Under the pieces are notes generated by a model. It saw only the letters and a list, made by a program, of their open reading frames with translations, was not told the DNA's origin and did no database searches. Positions 51,749 through 60,930 of a stretch of DNA of 64,000 bases are shown here, piece after piece (position 1 is the stretch's first letter; each line of letters opens with the position of its first letter). The DNA comes from Labilithrix luteola (lineage in GTDB: Bacteria; Myxococcota_A; Polyangia; Polyangiales; Polyangiaceae). Made by a program: the position numbers and the translations under genes. The stretch lies in contig NZ_CP012333.1 of the NCBI RefSeq assembly GCF_001263205.1, positions 2,108,001 to 2,172,000 on the forward strand, in the 5' to 3' direction.

Positions 51749-51815
51749 GAGTGTCGAAAAATGAAACACTCGCGAGCGCACGGGCGATTGCCCGTGTCAC
51801 CCCAATGAGTGACAC
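51749..51815. terminator. cluster of three small hairpins downstream of the Tat lipoprotein gene
   Basis: Three inverted repeats lie between two genes: GAGTGT/ACACTC (51749-51771), CACGGGC-GATT-GCCCGTG (51779-51796) and GTGTCAC-N8-GTGACAC (51794-51815). The second and third share bases, so they are mutually exclusive. The first two may be terminators; the last resembles an operator. Confidence 0.4.
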
Positions 51816-51853
51816 ATGTTGCATCGTCGAGTCGACGCTTGCAGCATGGGGCC

Positions 51854-52882
51854 ATGCGTAGCGGGGGACGACGGGCTTGGGCGTTTGGGCGTTCGACGAC
51901 ACTCGGAGGATTCGACTACCGCCGGTGGCTTCGTCCGCTCTCGGTCGTCTCGTTCGGGTGTCTGCTCGTCGTTGGTTGCGAGGAGAGCACGGAGACGACG
52001 CAACCGAGCTTCACGCAGAACGACGCGGGCACCTTCACACCCGACGCCGGAGCAAACGCGCCGAAGACGGATGCTGCAGTCGATGCGGGCAATGACTCGA
52101 CCACGCCACCGCCGGCCAGCACGGGCGGGTGCCGTGTGACGGGCGAGAGCTTCCGCGAGACGAGCACACGGAGCTACAACTTCACCGTCGGGATAACCTA
52201 TGACCCGACGGGGGTCATCTCGAAGTGGGTCCGCTACGACTCGATGGGCTTCGAGAACTACGTCGTCGAAGTCACCTCGCCCGACACCCTGCAAGGGTCG
52301 AGTACCTACGGCACCACCCGGACGAAGTTCGGTGTACCGCTCTTCGCGAAGACTGCCGCATTCCCCTCCGGCTCGACGGGGGACAGCGAACCAGGCAAAG
52401 CGACCGAGAAGATCGACTACTGGGTGCGGAAGTACGAATACGACAGCAAGAATCGCGTCGTCAAATGGACCGAGGCCACGCCGAGTATTCCCACCGCCAG
52501 TACCCGAGCCTACGAGCTGACGTACGACGACAACGATAACGTCCGCACGGTCCACCCCTATTTGATTCAGGGTGGTAATCCCCAGCCCTCGCCCGTCTAT
52601 ACGGTCACCGGCTACGACGACAAGCACGCGCCGCGCTCGGCAACACCGTACTTCGTCCATCTCGATCCGAGCTGGGGCGACATGATCGAGACCATCGTCT
52701 CGCTCAGTCGCAACAACCCATTGGGCTACCAGAGCGACGCATTCGTACCGGAGACGCTCACGCTGACGTACCAGTACAACGCCGAGGGATATCCCACCGA
52801 GCGTTCGGGAACACTCACGGGGCCTCCGAATGGCTCGACGATTCGAACGCACGTCCGCACGTTCACCTACGAGTGCAACTGA
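51854..52882 (+). CDS. lipoprotein with YD/RHS-like repeats
   Basis: A 342-residue lipoprotein. The signal spans a long N-terminus with the lipobox near SFGCLLVVGCEES, followed by an Asp/Ala/Gly linker (PDAGANAPKTDAAVDAGND). The mature part has repeating strands of the type KYEYDSKNRVVKWTE, AYELTYDDNDNVRTV, LTYQYNAEGYPTERSG and VRTFTYECN, close to YD/RHS beta-repeats that carry signals on the cell surface. The ATG at 51854 is preferred over the one at 51809, which lies upstream of the last hairpin. Function unknown; a surface-exposed role is inferred. Confidence 0.7.
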   Translation: MRSGGRRAWAFGRSTTLGGFDYRRWLRPLSVVSFGCLLVVGCEESTETTQPSFTQNDAGTFTPDAGANAPKTDAAVDAGNDSTTPPPASTGGCRVTGESFRETSTRSYNFTVGITYDPTGVISKWVRYDSMGFENYVVEVTSPDTLQGSSTYGTTRTKFGVPLFAKTAAFPSGSTGDSEPGKATEKIDYWVRKYEYDSKNRVVKWTEATPSIPTASTRAYELTYDDNDNVRTVHPYLIQGGNPQPSPVYTVTGYDDKHAPRSATPYFVHLDPSWGDMIETIVSLSRNNPLGYQSDAFVPETLTLTYQYNAEGYPTERSGTLTGPPNGSTIRTHVRTFTYECN

Positions 52883-52913
52883 CGGACGCCCGGCGCCGCC
52901 GTGATAGCCGCGA

Positions 52914-53855
52914 TCAACGCGATCGTGCCCCACGCTTGCGTGTAACGGCGGCCTTGCCCGCGACGAATTCACGAACGGTGTCGGCGAAGGCGCGAAGCTT
53001 CGGCTGGTGCTGCGCGCCGGCAGGGAAATACAGGAAGCATCCGGGGCTCGTCGTCGAGCACGCATCGAGCGTCGTCTGCAATGTGCCGTCGGCCAGCTCG
53101 TTCGCGACGCTGATGTCTGCGGTGTAGAGAAGTCCAAGGCCCTGACGGGCGAGCTCGAGACCGAGCATGCCGTCGTTCACCGTGAAGGGGCCAGGCACGT
53201 CGACGGCGCAAGGTCGCCCCTCGTCTTGGAGCTCCCAGCGATAGAGGATTTTCGTACCGGGGCTCCGATAACGAATCGTCGAGTGTCCGAGCAGATCGCG
53301 CGGTGCGCCTGGATGGCCGAACTCGGCGAAGTAGCTCGGCGCGCCGACGACACACCACCGAATCTCCGGAGAGAGCCGGATCGCGACCATGTCCTTCGCA
53401 ATCGAATCACCAATTCGGATTCCGGCATCGCATCCGGATTCCTGCAAGTCGACCAGTGCGTCCTCGACTGAAATCTCGACCGAGACGTCGGGATAGAGGT
53501 CGTGGAACCGCCGAAGAACGGGCGTCACGAAGAGTGGAACCGCGAGGCGTGGCACGGACAAGCGCAGGTGCCCCGTGGGACCTTTGCGGGCGGCTCCGAT
53601 GGCCGCGAGCGCGTCGTCGATGGCGGCGGCGGCCGGAGCAACTTTGGCGAGCAGCGCCTGCCCTTCTTCGGTCATCGCCACGCTTCGCGTGGTTCGGACG
53701 AAGAGTGGATGACCAACGCGCTGCTCCAGGGCGCGGATGGTCTGACTGACCGCGCCCGGGGTCACACCGAGCTCTTTGGCTGCCGCGCGAAAGCTTCGCC
53801 GGTGCGCCACGGTCAGGAACGCAGTGAGGCCCTCGAATCGCTCGTCGCTACGCAT
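52914..53855 (-). CDS. LysR-family transcriptional regulator
   Basis: A 313-residue LTTR. The helix-turn-helix FLTVAHRRSFRAAAKELGVT then PGAVSQTIRALEQRVGHPLF starts near residue 12. The effector domain begins at LRLSVPRLAVPLFV and shows the usual DAGIRIGDSIAKDMVAIRLSP. It belongs to the group that controls NAD(P)H-quinone or SDR neighbours. It is divergent from the NmrA-type gene at 53940 with a 84-nt intergenic region, so that gene is the likely target. The ligand is unknown. Confidence 0.92.
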   Translation of the reverse strand: MRSDERFEGLTAFLTVAHRRSFRAAAKELGVTPGAVSQTIRALEQRVGHPLFVRTTRSVAMTEEGQALLAKVAPAAAAIDDALAAIGAARKGPTGHLRLSVPRLAVPLFVTPVLRRFHDLYPDVSVEISVEDALVDLQESGCDAGIRIGDSIAKDMVAIRLSPEIRWCVVGAPSYFAEFGHPGAPRDLLGHSTIRYRSPGTKILYRWELQDEGRPCAVDVPGPFTVNDGMLGLELARQGLGLLYTADISVANELADGTLQTTLDACSTTSPGCFLYFPAGAQHQPKLRAFADTVREFVAGKAAVTRKRGARSR

Positions 53856-53939
53856 TCATCGACCGTATAGCGCGGCTAAACAGCCCGTTGTGCGGACGAT
53901 CGCTAGTGCGACCGCACGAGGCGTCGCAATGTCCACGTC
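53856..53939. promoter_or_regulatory. shared LysR/NmrA promoter region
   Basis: An 84-nt gap between divergent starts. It contains the imperfect dyad TAGCGCGGCTA near 53868-53878 and GTCATCGACCG-like sequences, but no clear T-N11-A box could be fixed. Confidence 0.35.
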
Positions 53940-54833
53940 ATGACCGACACCATTCTCGTCACTGGAGCCAGCGGACGGCTCGGCCGCGCCGTCGTTCGCC
54001 ATCTCGTCGACACCTACGAAATCGAGCCCACGCGTGTCATCGCCACCACGCGTGATCCAGCGAAACTCTCGGACATGACCGCACGCGGCATCCAAGTACG
54101 CGCCGCAAGCTTCGACGATCCGAGTGGCCTCGACCGCGCGTTCGCGGGGGCAACCAAGGTCCTCGTCATCTCGACGGACGAGCTCGACCTGGAGGGAGGC
54201 AAGCGGCTGAGGCAGCACGTGGCTGCGGTCGCGGCAGCCAAGCGGGCCGGAGCGTCGTACGTCTCGTACACGTCGATGATCCGCCCCGAACCGGGCTCGC
54301 CGGTTCTCTTCGCGAACGATCACTTCGGCACCGAGCAGGCCATTCGCGCGAGCGGCCTCGCGTTCACGATCTTTCGCGCGAACTCGTATCACGAGAACTT
54401 GTTCCTCTCCCTTCCCGCGGTCTTCGCAACGGGCCGTTGGTACACCTCGGCGGGCGAAGGACGGGTAGCCTATGCCGGGCGCGACGACATGGCGGCCGCG
54501 ATCGCCGCTTGCCTCGCCTCGCCGATCACCGAGAGTACGACGCTCGACCTGACGGGCCCCGTCGCGTACAGCAACGCGGAGGTCGCACGCATGGTGACGG
54601 CGGTGACCGGACGCTCCATCGAGATCGTTCCGCTCTCGGATGCGGCGCTGACCGACGCACTGAAGAGCAACGGCGTCCCCGAGCCCTTCGCACGTCTCCT
54701 CGCATCGGTCGACGCCAATACCCGCATGGGCAACTCCGACGTCGAGAGCGACGTTCTCGAGAGGCTCCTACGACGCAAGCCGACGTCGCTCGAACGATTC
54801 ATCCAAGCAAACGAGCACGGCTGGGCTCTTTGA
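53940..54833 (+). CDS. NmrA-like NAD(P)-binding protein, quinone-oxidoreductase (QorB) type
   Basis: A 297-residue atypical SDR/NmrA protein. The nucleotide loop TGASGRLGRAVVRHLV is near residue 8, and the central IRPEPGSPVLFANDHFGTEQAIR and GLAFTIFRANSYHENLF carry the substrate region of QorB-type NADPH-quinone reductases. The classical YxxxK pair is absent, as usual for the group. It is controlled in all likelihood by the divergent LysR gene. The reaction may be quinone or electrophile detoxification, but binding without catalysis is also seen in NmrA proteins. Confidence 0.85.
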   Translation: MTDTILVTGASGRLGRAVVRHLVDTYEIEPTRVIATTRDPAKLSDMTARGIQVRAASFDDPSGLDRAFAGATKVLVISTDELDLEGGKRLRQHVAAVAAAKRAGASYVSYTSMIRPEPGSPVLFANDHFGTEQAIRASGLAFTIFRANSYHENLFLSLPAVFATGRWYTSAGEGRVAYAGRDDMAAAIAACLASPITESTTLDLTGPVAYSNAEVARMVTAVTGRSIEIVPLSDAALTDALKSNGVPEPFARLLASVDANTRMGNSDVESDVLERLLRRKPTSLERFIQANEHGWAL

Positions 54834-54847
54834 GCCCGCCCCGAACG

Positions 54848-56224
54848 TCACTGCATGTCGTGCATGACGAGATCGCAGATGCGCGACACTGACCACGGGG
54901 AGCATTCGCGTTCGAGGTCGTTGGCTGCGCTCGTGCCGGGGACGACGGCTTGGGTCGTCGGCTCGCGCAGCCCTTCTTCGAACACGGTGGTGAGCTGGGC
55001 GGCGAGGGCGACACTCTCGATCGCCATGTCGAGCTCGGCGCAGAACGTCGGTGAGTAGTAATCGAGATTCGAGCTACCGAAGACCACGCGGCGTCGGTCG
55101 CCGATGACGAGCTTCGTGTGGAGCGTCGCGGAGGGCGCGGTGCGACGGAAGACTTGCACACCGGCCCCGGCGAGCGCGCGTGCCGAGGTCGCGAGGCGCC
55201 AGTTCATGAAGGGCAAATCGTTGCTCGCTCCGCTGTTCGAAAAGGCGCGCACGCGAACGCCACGCTCCACGGCCGCGCGAAGTGCATTTTCCAGCCAGGG
55301 GTGCGAGAGCAGGTAGGCGTGTTCGATGTCGATCGTCGACTGCGCGTCTTCGACGAGAGCGCCGACGGCATGAGCGAACGCGGCCCCCGCTTGGCCGGGC
55401 ACGCCGGCCAGCACGCCAGGCTGACGAGGAGGCGTTTTCGTCGGATGCTCGAACGTGCCGTCGATGACCGACGAGAAAGACTCGGCGAACGGACCGCGCA
55501 GCGCGAGCTCGAGATCGCGCCAGCCCGGCTCGGCATAGTGATCGGCCACGTTACGACCGCCGATCACGAGCTCCTGGCGGTCGACGAAGAGAAACTTCCG
55601 ATGCATCGACCACGCGTCGGAACCAAGCAAGGTCACTTCGCAGCCGGCCCGACGGAGCGATTCGAGGAGGGCGAGCGAGCCGCGCGCGGCGTTCGTGGCA
55701 TAACCGAACGGGCCGTACTGCTTCTCCATGCTCGCGTGCGCGTCGACGCCGAGACGCACACACACGCCGCGTGCCGACGCCCGCATGAGCAAATCCGCAA
55801 AGCGCCCGCCCGTCGCGTCGTCGGCGAGGTAATAGAGGGCACAATCGATGCTGTGCTGCGCGCGTTCGACAGCGGCGCACTTGGCGAGGAACGCCTCGCG
55901 GTTGTCGGGAAAGAGCGTTCCCTGGTCGGTGTCTTCGAGCGACGCGAACGTCGACTCGGCACCGCTCCCATTCGAGCGGAGCGGACCTTTCGTCAGGCGG
56001 AGTAAGGCAGAGCGAATCCCGAGCGCCAAGGTACGGAGCGTCGTGTCGTCGGCGCTCTTCAAGAACGGCAATCCGCGATCGCGCACGAATGCGAGGAATC
56101 GCGATGCCGTCTGCGTGGCCAAGCCCGGTGGCGCATGCACGTCGAAGAGGGATTGTTCGTTGGCCACTTCTCGGAATTGTCTTCCGAGGCTCGAGAGCGA
56201 CGCAACTCTCAACTCGGGGGTCAA
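54848..56224 (-). CDS. phospholipase D family protein, cardiolipin-synthase-like
   Basis: A 458-residue PLD-fold protein with two HKD motifs: SMHRKFLFVDRQELVIGGRN near residue 207 and TLHTKLVIGDRRRVVFGSSN near residue 360. The first is followed by GGRNVADHY and the second by GSSN. The N-terminal RAQHSIDCALYYLADDATGG and RALLMRASARGVCVRLGVDA segments fit cardiolipin synthase ClsB-like enzymes. No membrane helix or signal is visible. A TTG codon (56224) overlaps the MFS stop TGA by 3 nt and is the best start in frame. It probably makes or hydrolyses phospholipids at the inner membrane. Confidence 0.82.
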   Translation of the reverse strand: MTPELRVASLSSLGRQFREVANEQSLFDVHAPPGLATQTASRFLAFVRDRGLPFLKSADDTTLRTLALGIRSALLRLTKGPLRSNGSGAESTFASLEDTDQGTLFPDNREAFLAKCAAVERAQHSIDCALYYLADDATGGRFADLLMRASARGVCVRLGVDAHASMEKQYGPFGYATNAARGSLALLESLRRAGCEVTLLGSDAWSMHRKFLFVDRQELVIGGRNVADHYAEPGWRDLELALRGPFAESFSSVIDGTFEHPTKTPPRQPGVLAGVPGQAGAAFAHAVGALVEDAQSTIDIEHAYLLSHPWLENALRAAVERGVRVRAFSNSGASNDLPFMNWRLATSARALAGAGVQVFRRTAPSATLHTKLVIGDRRRVVFGSSNLDYYSPTFCAELDMAIESVALAAQLTTVFEEGLREPTTQAVVPGTSAANDLERECSPWSVSRICDLVMHDMQ

Positions 56225-57576
56225 CGTCGTGACGGGACGAGGAGCACGCCGACCGAGAGCGGCATGAGCGCGGCCGTAAGGACCACGATGCCCACACGCA
56301 CCGCGGCGACGCCAATGCCCGACGTCGACGGGACGATCGCACCCCAAAGCGAACCTCCGACAAGAACTCCGACGTTCGTGAGGAGTGAAATAGCTGCCTG
56401 ATTGGCATCGGCGTCGTCAGCGGCTCCGTAGAGCGTCGCCAAGTAGCGGAGCGCTCCGCTGGACATCGCCGAGACGCCGGCGCCGAGGAGCAGCGCTCCC
56501 ACCTCGAATGCGAGGAGGTTCGTGCCCAACCAAGCGGTCACGAGGTTGCCGAGGGCCATACCGAGGAGTCCTGCCGCGAGGAACGGCTTCGGCCCCCAAC
56601 GATCGAGTCGCGCCGAGGCGAGGAGGTTCGTGCCGAGTCCGCCGAGCACGATCGGAATCAGAAGAGGCCCGCTCGCCGCGGCGCTGACACCGAGCTCTGC
56701 CATCCCGCAGGTGGGAAGGAGGACTACGCACGCCTGCCCGACGCCCGCGGCCAGCGCCAACGACGCCGAGGCGAGGCCGACACGCGACCGAAAGAGATCG
56801 CGCGGAAGGAGCGGCGCACGCACACTTCGGTCACGCCAGGCGAAGAGGGCGAGCGCGGGAACGGCGGCAAATCTCGCCATGGCGATTGCCCCTGCGCCGT
56901 CGACGTTCACCTGGTTGATGGCCAGCGCGAGCAGGGCCAGCGCGACGAACCAACCGGCGATGGTGGAAACCTCCGGCGGTGGTCGCTCGGCGTCGTCGTG
57001 CGACGAAGACGTGGTGGGCGCAACAGGCAATCGAGCGACGGCAATGCACGCCACCGACGCGAGCGCGCCCGTGAAGAGATAAGCGAGCCGGAACGACACG
57101 AGCAGGAACAGCGAGACGAACGCCATGCCCGCGAGAAAGCCTCCCGAATACGACAGCGAGAGAAGCCCGAGGCCCCTGCCCTTCTTGCCCGCCGGTGCCA
57201 GCGCGGAGAGATGCGCCGCGCCGAGAGGCATCACGGGTGAGCCGGCAACGCCCTGGACGAAGCGGGCGGCGAGCGTCAGCGGGTAGCTCGAAGAGAGTCC
57301 GACCACGAAGCTCGCGAGCGCGAACATCGCCAGCGACGCGGCGAGCACCGTCGTTCGACCTCGTCGCGTCGCGATGCGCGCCAGAAGGGGCGCCCCGAGA
57401 AGCGCGCCGAGCATGTAGATGGAAATGAACCACGACGCGCCGCGCGGCGGGGCATGCGTTGCCATCTCGAGCCCGGGAAGCAGGTGCCCCACCCCCGCGG
57501 TGTCGACCGCGAGTACGAAAGCAGCTCCATAGAGCGGCGCCAACGACGGCTGCGAGCGCATACGAACGTCGAACAA
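56221..57576 (-). CDS. MFS transporter, drug:H+ antiporter type
   Basis: A 451-residue major-facilitator permease with 12-14 hydrophobic segments. The loop GAPLLARIATRRGRTTVLA after the second helix is MFS motif A, and GRGLGLLSLSYSGGFLAGMAF is in the region of motif C-like helix 5. It exports small molecules such as drugs with proton entry. Two ATGs at the start (57576 and 57561) are both in frame. Its stop overlaps the PLD gene start, giving an MFS-PLD pair. A 173-nt gap separates it from the divergent TatD gene. Confidence 0.85.
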   Translation of the reverse strand: MFDVRMRSQPSLAPLYGAAFVLAVDTAGVGHLLPGLEMATHAPPRGASWFISIYMLGALLGAPLLARIATRRGRTTVLAASLAMFALASFVVGLSSSYPLTLAARFVQGVAGSPVMPLGAAHLSALAPAGKKGRGLGLLSLSYSGGFLAGMAFVSLFLLVSFRLAYLFTGALASVACIAVARLPVAPTTSSSHDDAERPPPEVSTIAGWFVALALLALAINQVNVDGAGAIAMARFAAVPALALFAWRDRSVRAPLLPRDLFRSRVGLASASLALAAGVGQACVVLLPTCGMAELGVSAAASGPLLIPIVLGGLGTNLLASARLDRWGPKPFLAAGLLGMALGNLVTAWLGTNLLAFEVGALLLGAGVSAMSSGALRYLATLYGAADDADANQAAISLLTNVGVLVGGSLWGAIVPSTSGIGVAAVRVGIVVLTAALMPLSVGVLLVPSRR

Positions 57577-57749
57577 TACACGGCGCCGACGCCGCTGAGG
57601 CGTTCGTCACTTGGCCTTGATGGCGAAGGGGTCCCGGTCCCCGGTCCCCTTGTCCCCTTGCTCGCCGAAACCAGCGACGAGATTGGGATGCAAGCTCTGG
57701 CAATCCTCGATCGCTTCCGCGCCGCTTGCGCCGGTGGCTCCTGTCGGGC

Positions 57750-58547
57750 ATGCATCGGAGCGTGTTCGACAGCCACGCCCACCTTCAAGACGCACGCGTC
57801 ACCGACCCCGCTTCGGTCTGGGCACGCGCGCGTGAAGCCGGCGTGCGGCGCGTGCTGCTCGCAGGCGTGGATGCCGACGATTGGGATCGGCAAGCCGCGC
57901 TCGCACACTTGCCGGGCATCTACCAGAGCGTGGGGATTCACCCGCAAGTAGCCGCCGTGCTCGGCGAAGCGGAGCGCGCCTCGCAGCTCGAGCGTCTAGA
58001 GCGTGCGCTCGTGCAGCGTTCGCCTGGGGTCGTCGCCATTGGCGAGATCGGCATGGACGGCGTGGGCGAACGGCGTTTGGCCTACGGCGCACAAGCGGAG
58101 CTCTTCGAGGCGCAGCTCCGTCTCGCGAAGGCTCACGACCTGCCGATCATCCTGCACGTGCTTCGCGCCCACGAAGAGGCGCTCAAGATCCTCGAGGCAG
58201 TGGGCGTGCCCGCGGCAGGTGGCGTGGTCCATAGCTATAGCGGCAGCCCCGAGCTCGTACCGCGGTACCTCGAGCACGGGCTCTACCTGTCGTTCTCGGG
58301 TTCGATCACGTGGCACGAAGGCGGCCGCGCGGCGCGTGCCGTGAAGGCCTGCCCGGTCGACCGGCTGCTCGTCGAAACCGACGCCCCCGATCAGACGCCC
58401 TTGGATCATCGTCCCGAGGCGAACGAACCAACGTTCCTCACCTCCGTGGTGCGGTCCGTCGCAACCATCGTGGGTGCCCCCGCCTCCGAGATTGCCGAGA
58501 CGACCTACCGCAACGCATGCCGCGCCTTTCGTATCGAGGAGTCATGA
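57750..58547 (+). CDS. tatD: TatD-family deoxyribonuclease
   Basis: A 265-residue TIM-barrel metal-dependent hydrolase. The HxH pair is in FDSHAHLQD (residues about 8-13), the catalytic Glu in GEIGMDG, His in PIILHVLRAHEEAL, His in VVHSYSG and the conserved late Asp in LLVETDAPDQTPL. TatD proteins are Mg-dependent DNases with roles in DNA repair and apoptosis-like decay. ATG 57750 begins directly before the metal motif, at the expected place. Its stop overlaps the ATG of the tRNA-modification gene by 4 nt. Confidence 0.93.
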   Translation: MHRSVFDSHAHLQDARVTDPASVWARAREAGVRRVLLAGVDADDWDRQAALAHLPGIYQSVGIHPQVAAVLGEAERASQLERLERALVQRSPGVVAIGEIGMDGVGERRLAYGAQAELFEAQLRLAKAHDLPIILHVLRAHEEALKILEAVGVPAAGGVVHSYSGSPELVPRYLEHGLYLSFSGSITWHEGGRAARAVKACPVDRLLVETDAPDQTPLDHRPEANEPTFLTSVVRSVATIVGAPASEIAETTYRNACRAFRIEES

Positions 58548-59425
58548 GCCAAGCCGTACTCGACGACCGCACCGATCAGGTCGAGCGCCCCGAACGCGCG
58601 AACGTCGCCGAGCGTGCGCCCTTTCGGCTCCATCGTCGGTTCGATCGGCTCGGACGCCTCTATGGTGACACCGCCGTCGAACGCCTCGCGCGCGCCCACG
58701 TTCTGGTGATCGGGCTCGGTGGCGTGGGCTCGTTCGCGGTCGAGGCGCTCGCTCGAAGCGGAATCGGCCGCCTCACGCTGGTCGACTTCGATCGCGTATG
58801 CGTGACGAACACCAACCGCCAGCTCCAGGCGCTGTCGGTCAACGTGGCCAAGCGCAAAGCCGACGTTCTCGCCGAGCGCATTCGCCTCATCGATCCTCGG
58901 CTCGAGGTGACGCCCGTGCCGATGTTCTATGGCCCGGCCACGGCGAATCACATCTTGCGAAGCGACATCGATTTCGTCGTCGACGCGACGGACAACGTCA
59001 ACGCGAAATGCCACCTTCTCTCGGAGTGCCGCGAGCGCGCACTTCGCGTGGTCACCACGCTCGGCTCGGCCGGACGCATCGATCCTCTCGCCGTCACGAC
59101 CACCGACCTCGCCCAAACCAAGAATGACGGCCTCGCCCTCGCGGTGCGCCGCCTCCTGCGCCGCGAGCATGGCTTCCCGGCACGCGGCCCCTTCGGGATC
59201 CAAGCCGTGTGGTCACGCGAAGAAGCTCGTGACCCGATGCCTCTCGCCTACGACGGCGAGGAGGGCTTCCACTGCGTATGCCCGGGCGGCAAGAACGAGC
59301 ACCACTCGTGCGAGGAGCGCTCCGTCGTGCGCGGCAGCGTGAGCTTCGTCACCGGCACGTTCGGACTCGTCGCGGCAAGCCACGTCGTGAACTCCATCAC
59401 GAGTGGCGCCGTCCCGATCCCCTGA
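58544..59425 (+). CDS. tcdA: tRNA t6A dehydratase TcdA (ThiF/E1-like)
   Basis: A 293-residue E1-like enzyme that cyclises N6-threonylcarbamoyladenosine (t6A) to ct6A in tRNAs read by NNU/A. The adenylation nucleotide loop is VLVIGLGGVGSFAVEALARS near residue 53, followed by VDFDRVCVTNTNRQ (catalytic Asp-Arg region) and DATDNVNAKCHLL. The C-terminus (FHCVCPGGKNEHHSCEERSV) holds the typical extra Cys and metal-like residues and ends in VSFVTGTFGLVAASHVVN. It is translationally coupled to tatD. The family call is strong. Confidence 0.93.
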   Translation: MSQAVLDDRTDQVERPERANVAERAPFRLHRRFDRLGRLYGDTAVERLARAHVLVIGLGGVGSFAVEALARSGIGRLTLVDFDRVCVTNTNRQLQALSVNVAKRKADVLAERIRLIDPRLEVTPVPMFYGPATANHILRSDIDFVVDATDNVNAKCHLLSECRERALRVVTTLGSAGRIDPLAVTTTDLAQTKNDGLALAVRRLLRREHGFPARGPFGIQAVWSREEARDPMPLAYDGEEGFHCVCPGGKNEHHSCEERSVVRGSVSFVTGTFGLVAASHVVNSITSGAVPIP

Positions 59426-59430
59426 CGGTC

Positions 59431-60129
59431 TCAGCGCGACTTGCGCTTGGGCGCCGTGCTCGGCTTGGCAGACTTGGCCTTCGGCTTGGAGGCCTTGCTC
59501 GACTCGGCGGGGGCTTTCTCTGCCTTCCGCTTGGCGCCCGTGCCGTTCGGGTGAATCGTCTCGCCCTTCTTGAGCATCGCCACGAAGCCTTCGATCTTCT
59601 TCTTCCGCCCGGCCTCGGTCTTCATGGACATCGTGCGGAACGTGAGCGCGAAGCGGTTCTGCGACGAGAGCGTCTCGTACATCGCCAGGGCCTTCGGCTC
59701 GGCGCGAATCGCCTCGAGTAGATCGGGCGGCGCCTCGTTGTTGGCGATCCTGTAGGCCTTCTGCCAGCGACCGTCTTCTTTGGCGGCCTCGACGTGTGCG
59801 AGCCCCGAGGGACGCATCTTCCCCGCCTCGGTCAGGCGCTTCACGTTGTCGATGTTGATCTGGCTCCAGACGCTCTTCTTTCCGCGCGGCGTGTAGCGCT
59901 GGAGGAAGCTTTTGTCGTCGAAGCCCTTTCGAATGCCGTCGATCCATCCCCAGCACAGCACCACGTCGATCGCCTCCTTGGGCGTAATCGACGCGAGGCC
60001 CGAGTTGACCTTGTGGATCTTGAGCCAGATCTCCGACTCCTTGTTCCAGTGCTTGCCGAGCCAGCTGTAGAAGCTCTGCTCGTCCTCGAACTCGAAGACC
60101 TTGCGGGGATCCACCACGACGGCTGCCAT
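59431..60129 (-). CDS. YdeI-family protein with a Lys/Ala/Pro-rich basic tail
   Basis: The 232-residue protein has the YdeI/OmpD-associated core: SFYSWLGKHWNKESEIWLKIHKVNSG, then KEAIDVVLCWGWIDGIRKGF and the WSQINIDNVKRLTEAGKM block, plus the C-terminal PPDLLEAIRAEPKAL helix. YdeI-type proteins bind antimicrobial peptides or act in envelope stress. After residue 195 a tail of about 37 residues made almost only of Lys, Ala, Pro and Ser (KRKAEKAPAESSKASKPKAK) follows, like bacterial histone-H1 tails, and may bind nucleic acids. It converges on tcdA, with 5 nt between stops. Confidence 0.82.
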   Translation of the reverse strand: MAAVVVDPRKVFEFEDEQSFYSWLGKHWNKESEIWLKIHKVNSGLASITPKEAIDVVLCWGWIDGIRKGFDDKSFLQRYTPRGKKSVWSQINIDNVKRLTEAGKMRPSGLAHVEAAKEDGRWQKAYRIANNEAPPDLLEAIRAEPKALAMYETLSSQNRFALTFRTMSMKTEAGRKKKIEGFVAMLKKGETIHPNGTGAKRKAEKAPAESSKASKPKAKSAKPSTAPKRKSR

Positions 60130-60294
60130 GCCGGTACTCTACGGCGTGCGCTCTCCGCCAGGAAGAGATCAGACAAGCCGGTCCTGCCGGTGACTGACGT
60201 TCGCCGGTCGATGGCTTGGCCTCAGCCTTGCTGAACGGTTGACGTCGAGGCGAAGGAAACATGGCATCCTTCGAGATGGGGAGAACGAACCATC

Positions 60295-60708
60295 ATGAAG
60301 AGCGGCTATGTCGTTGGCTTCGTCGTTGCGGCCCTCCTTGGTTGCGGGAAGCCGATCGCGAGCATTCCGTTTTCGAGCGTGGGCACCACCGAGCAAACCG
60401 CCGTGGCGCTGCCGGCCGGAGCGACGGTGAGCCTCGCGGTCCACGCCGCCAAGCACTCGTACCAGGGATCGAACAACGTGATGCTCGATGCCGAACTCCT
60501 CGATCGAGGAACCGTCGTCGGAAGAATGACCTGCGAAGGCTTCGAGCTCGAAGGCATGGCGGGCAGCGGCTGCAGCACGACGCACTACAACTCGTCGTGC
60601 TCGATGACCGCCCCCGCGAGCGGCGCCGACGCCATTCGCGTTTCGACGCGGCTGGAGAGGCCAGGTTCGGCGACGTTCGAGGGCCTCGAAGTTCGCATCA
60701 TGAAGTGA
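60295..60708 (+). CDS. small lipoprotein
   Basis: A 137-residue lipoprotein: signal and lipobox VAALLGCGKP (about C17). The mature domain is beta-rich (SSVGTTEQTAVALPAG, LAVHAAKHSYQGSNN, GRMTCEGFELEGMAG) with Cys in MTCEGF, SGCSTT and SSCSMT that may form disulfides. It lies downstream of the YdeI gene in the opposite direction. No family recognised. A short unlabelled region with coding-like bias follows before the VOC gene. Confidence 0.7.
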   Translation: MKSGYVVGFVVAALLGCGKPIASIPFSSVGTTEQTAVALPAGATVSLAVHAAKHSYQGSNNVMLDAELLDRGTVVGRMTCEGFELEGMAGSGCSTTHYNSSCSMTAPASGADAIRVSTRLERPGSATFEGLEVRIMK

Positions 60709-60930
60709 GCTTGCCGGCGGCGGAGCGACTCGGCGCGAGGACCACGGTTGCCGCGAAGGTGCCGCCGGCGCTCGTGAGCACCAGCGCGGGCGACCTCGAT
60801 GAGCTCCGCTTCCTCTATCGTCTCCACGACCTCAAGCGATCAGCGGCTCGGGGCTTCAGCGTGCACCGCAAGATTTACCAAGTCCTGCCCGGCGCCCCTC
60901 GCCTATCGATGTTCCTCGAAGGAGAGCTGC
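60709..60930. other. coding-like but unassigned gap upstream of the VOC gene
   Basis: 222 nt of coding-like composition. One frame reads ELRFLYRLHDLKRSAARGFSVHRKIYQV with no good start and no recognised family. It may be an extended N-terminus or a decayed gene; nothing firm can be assigned. Confidence 0.35.
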
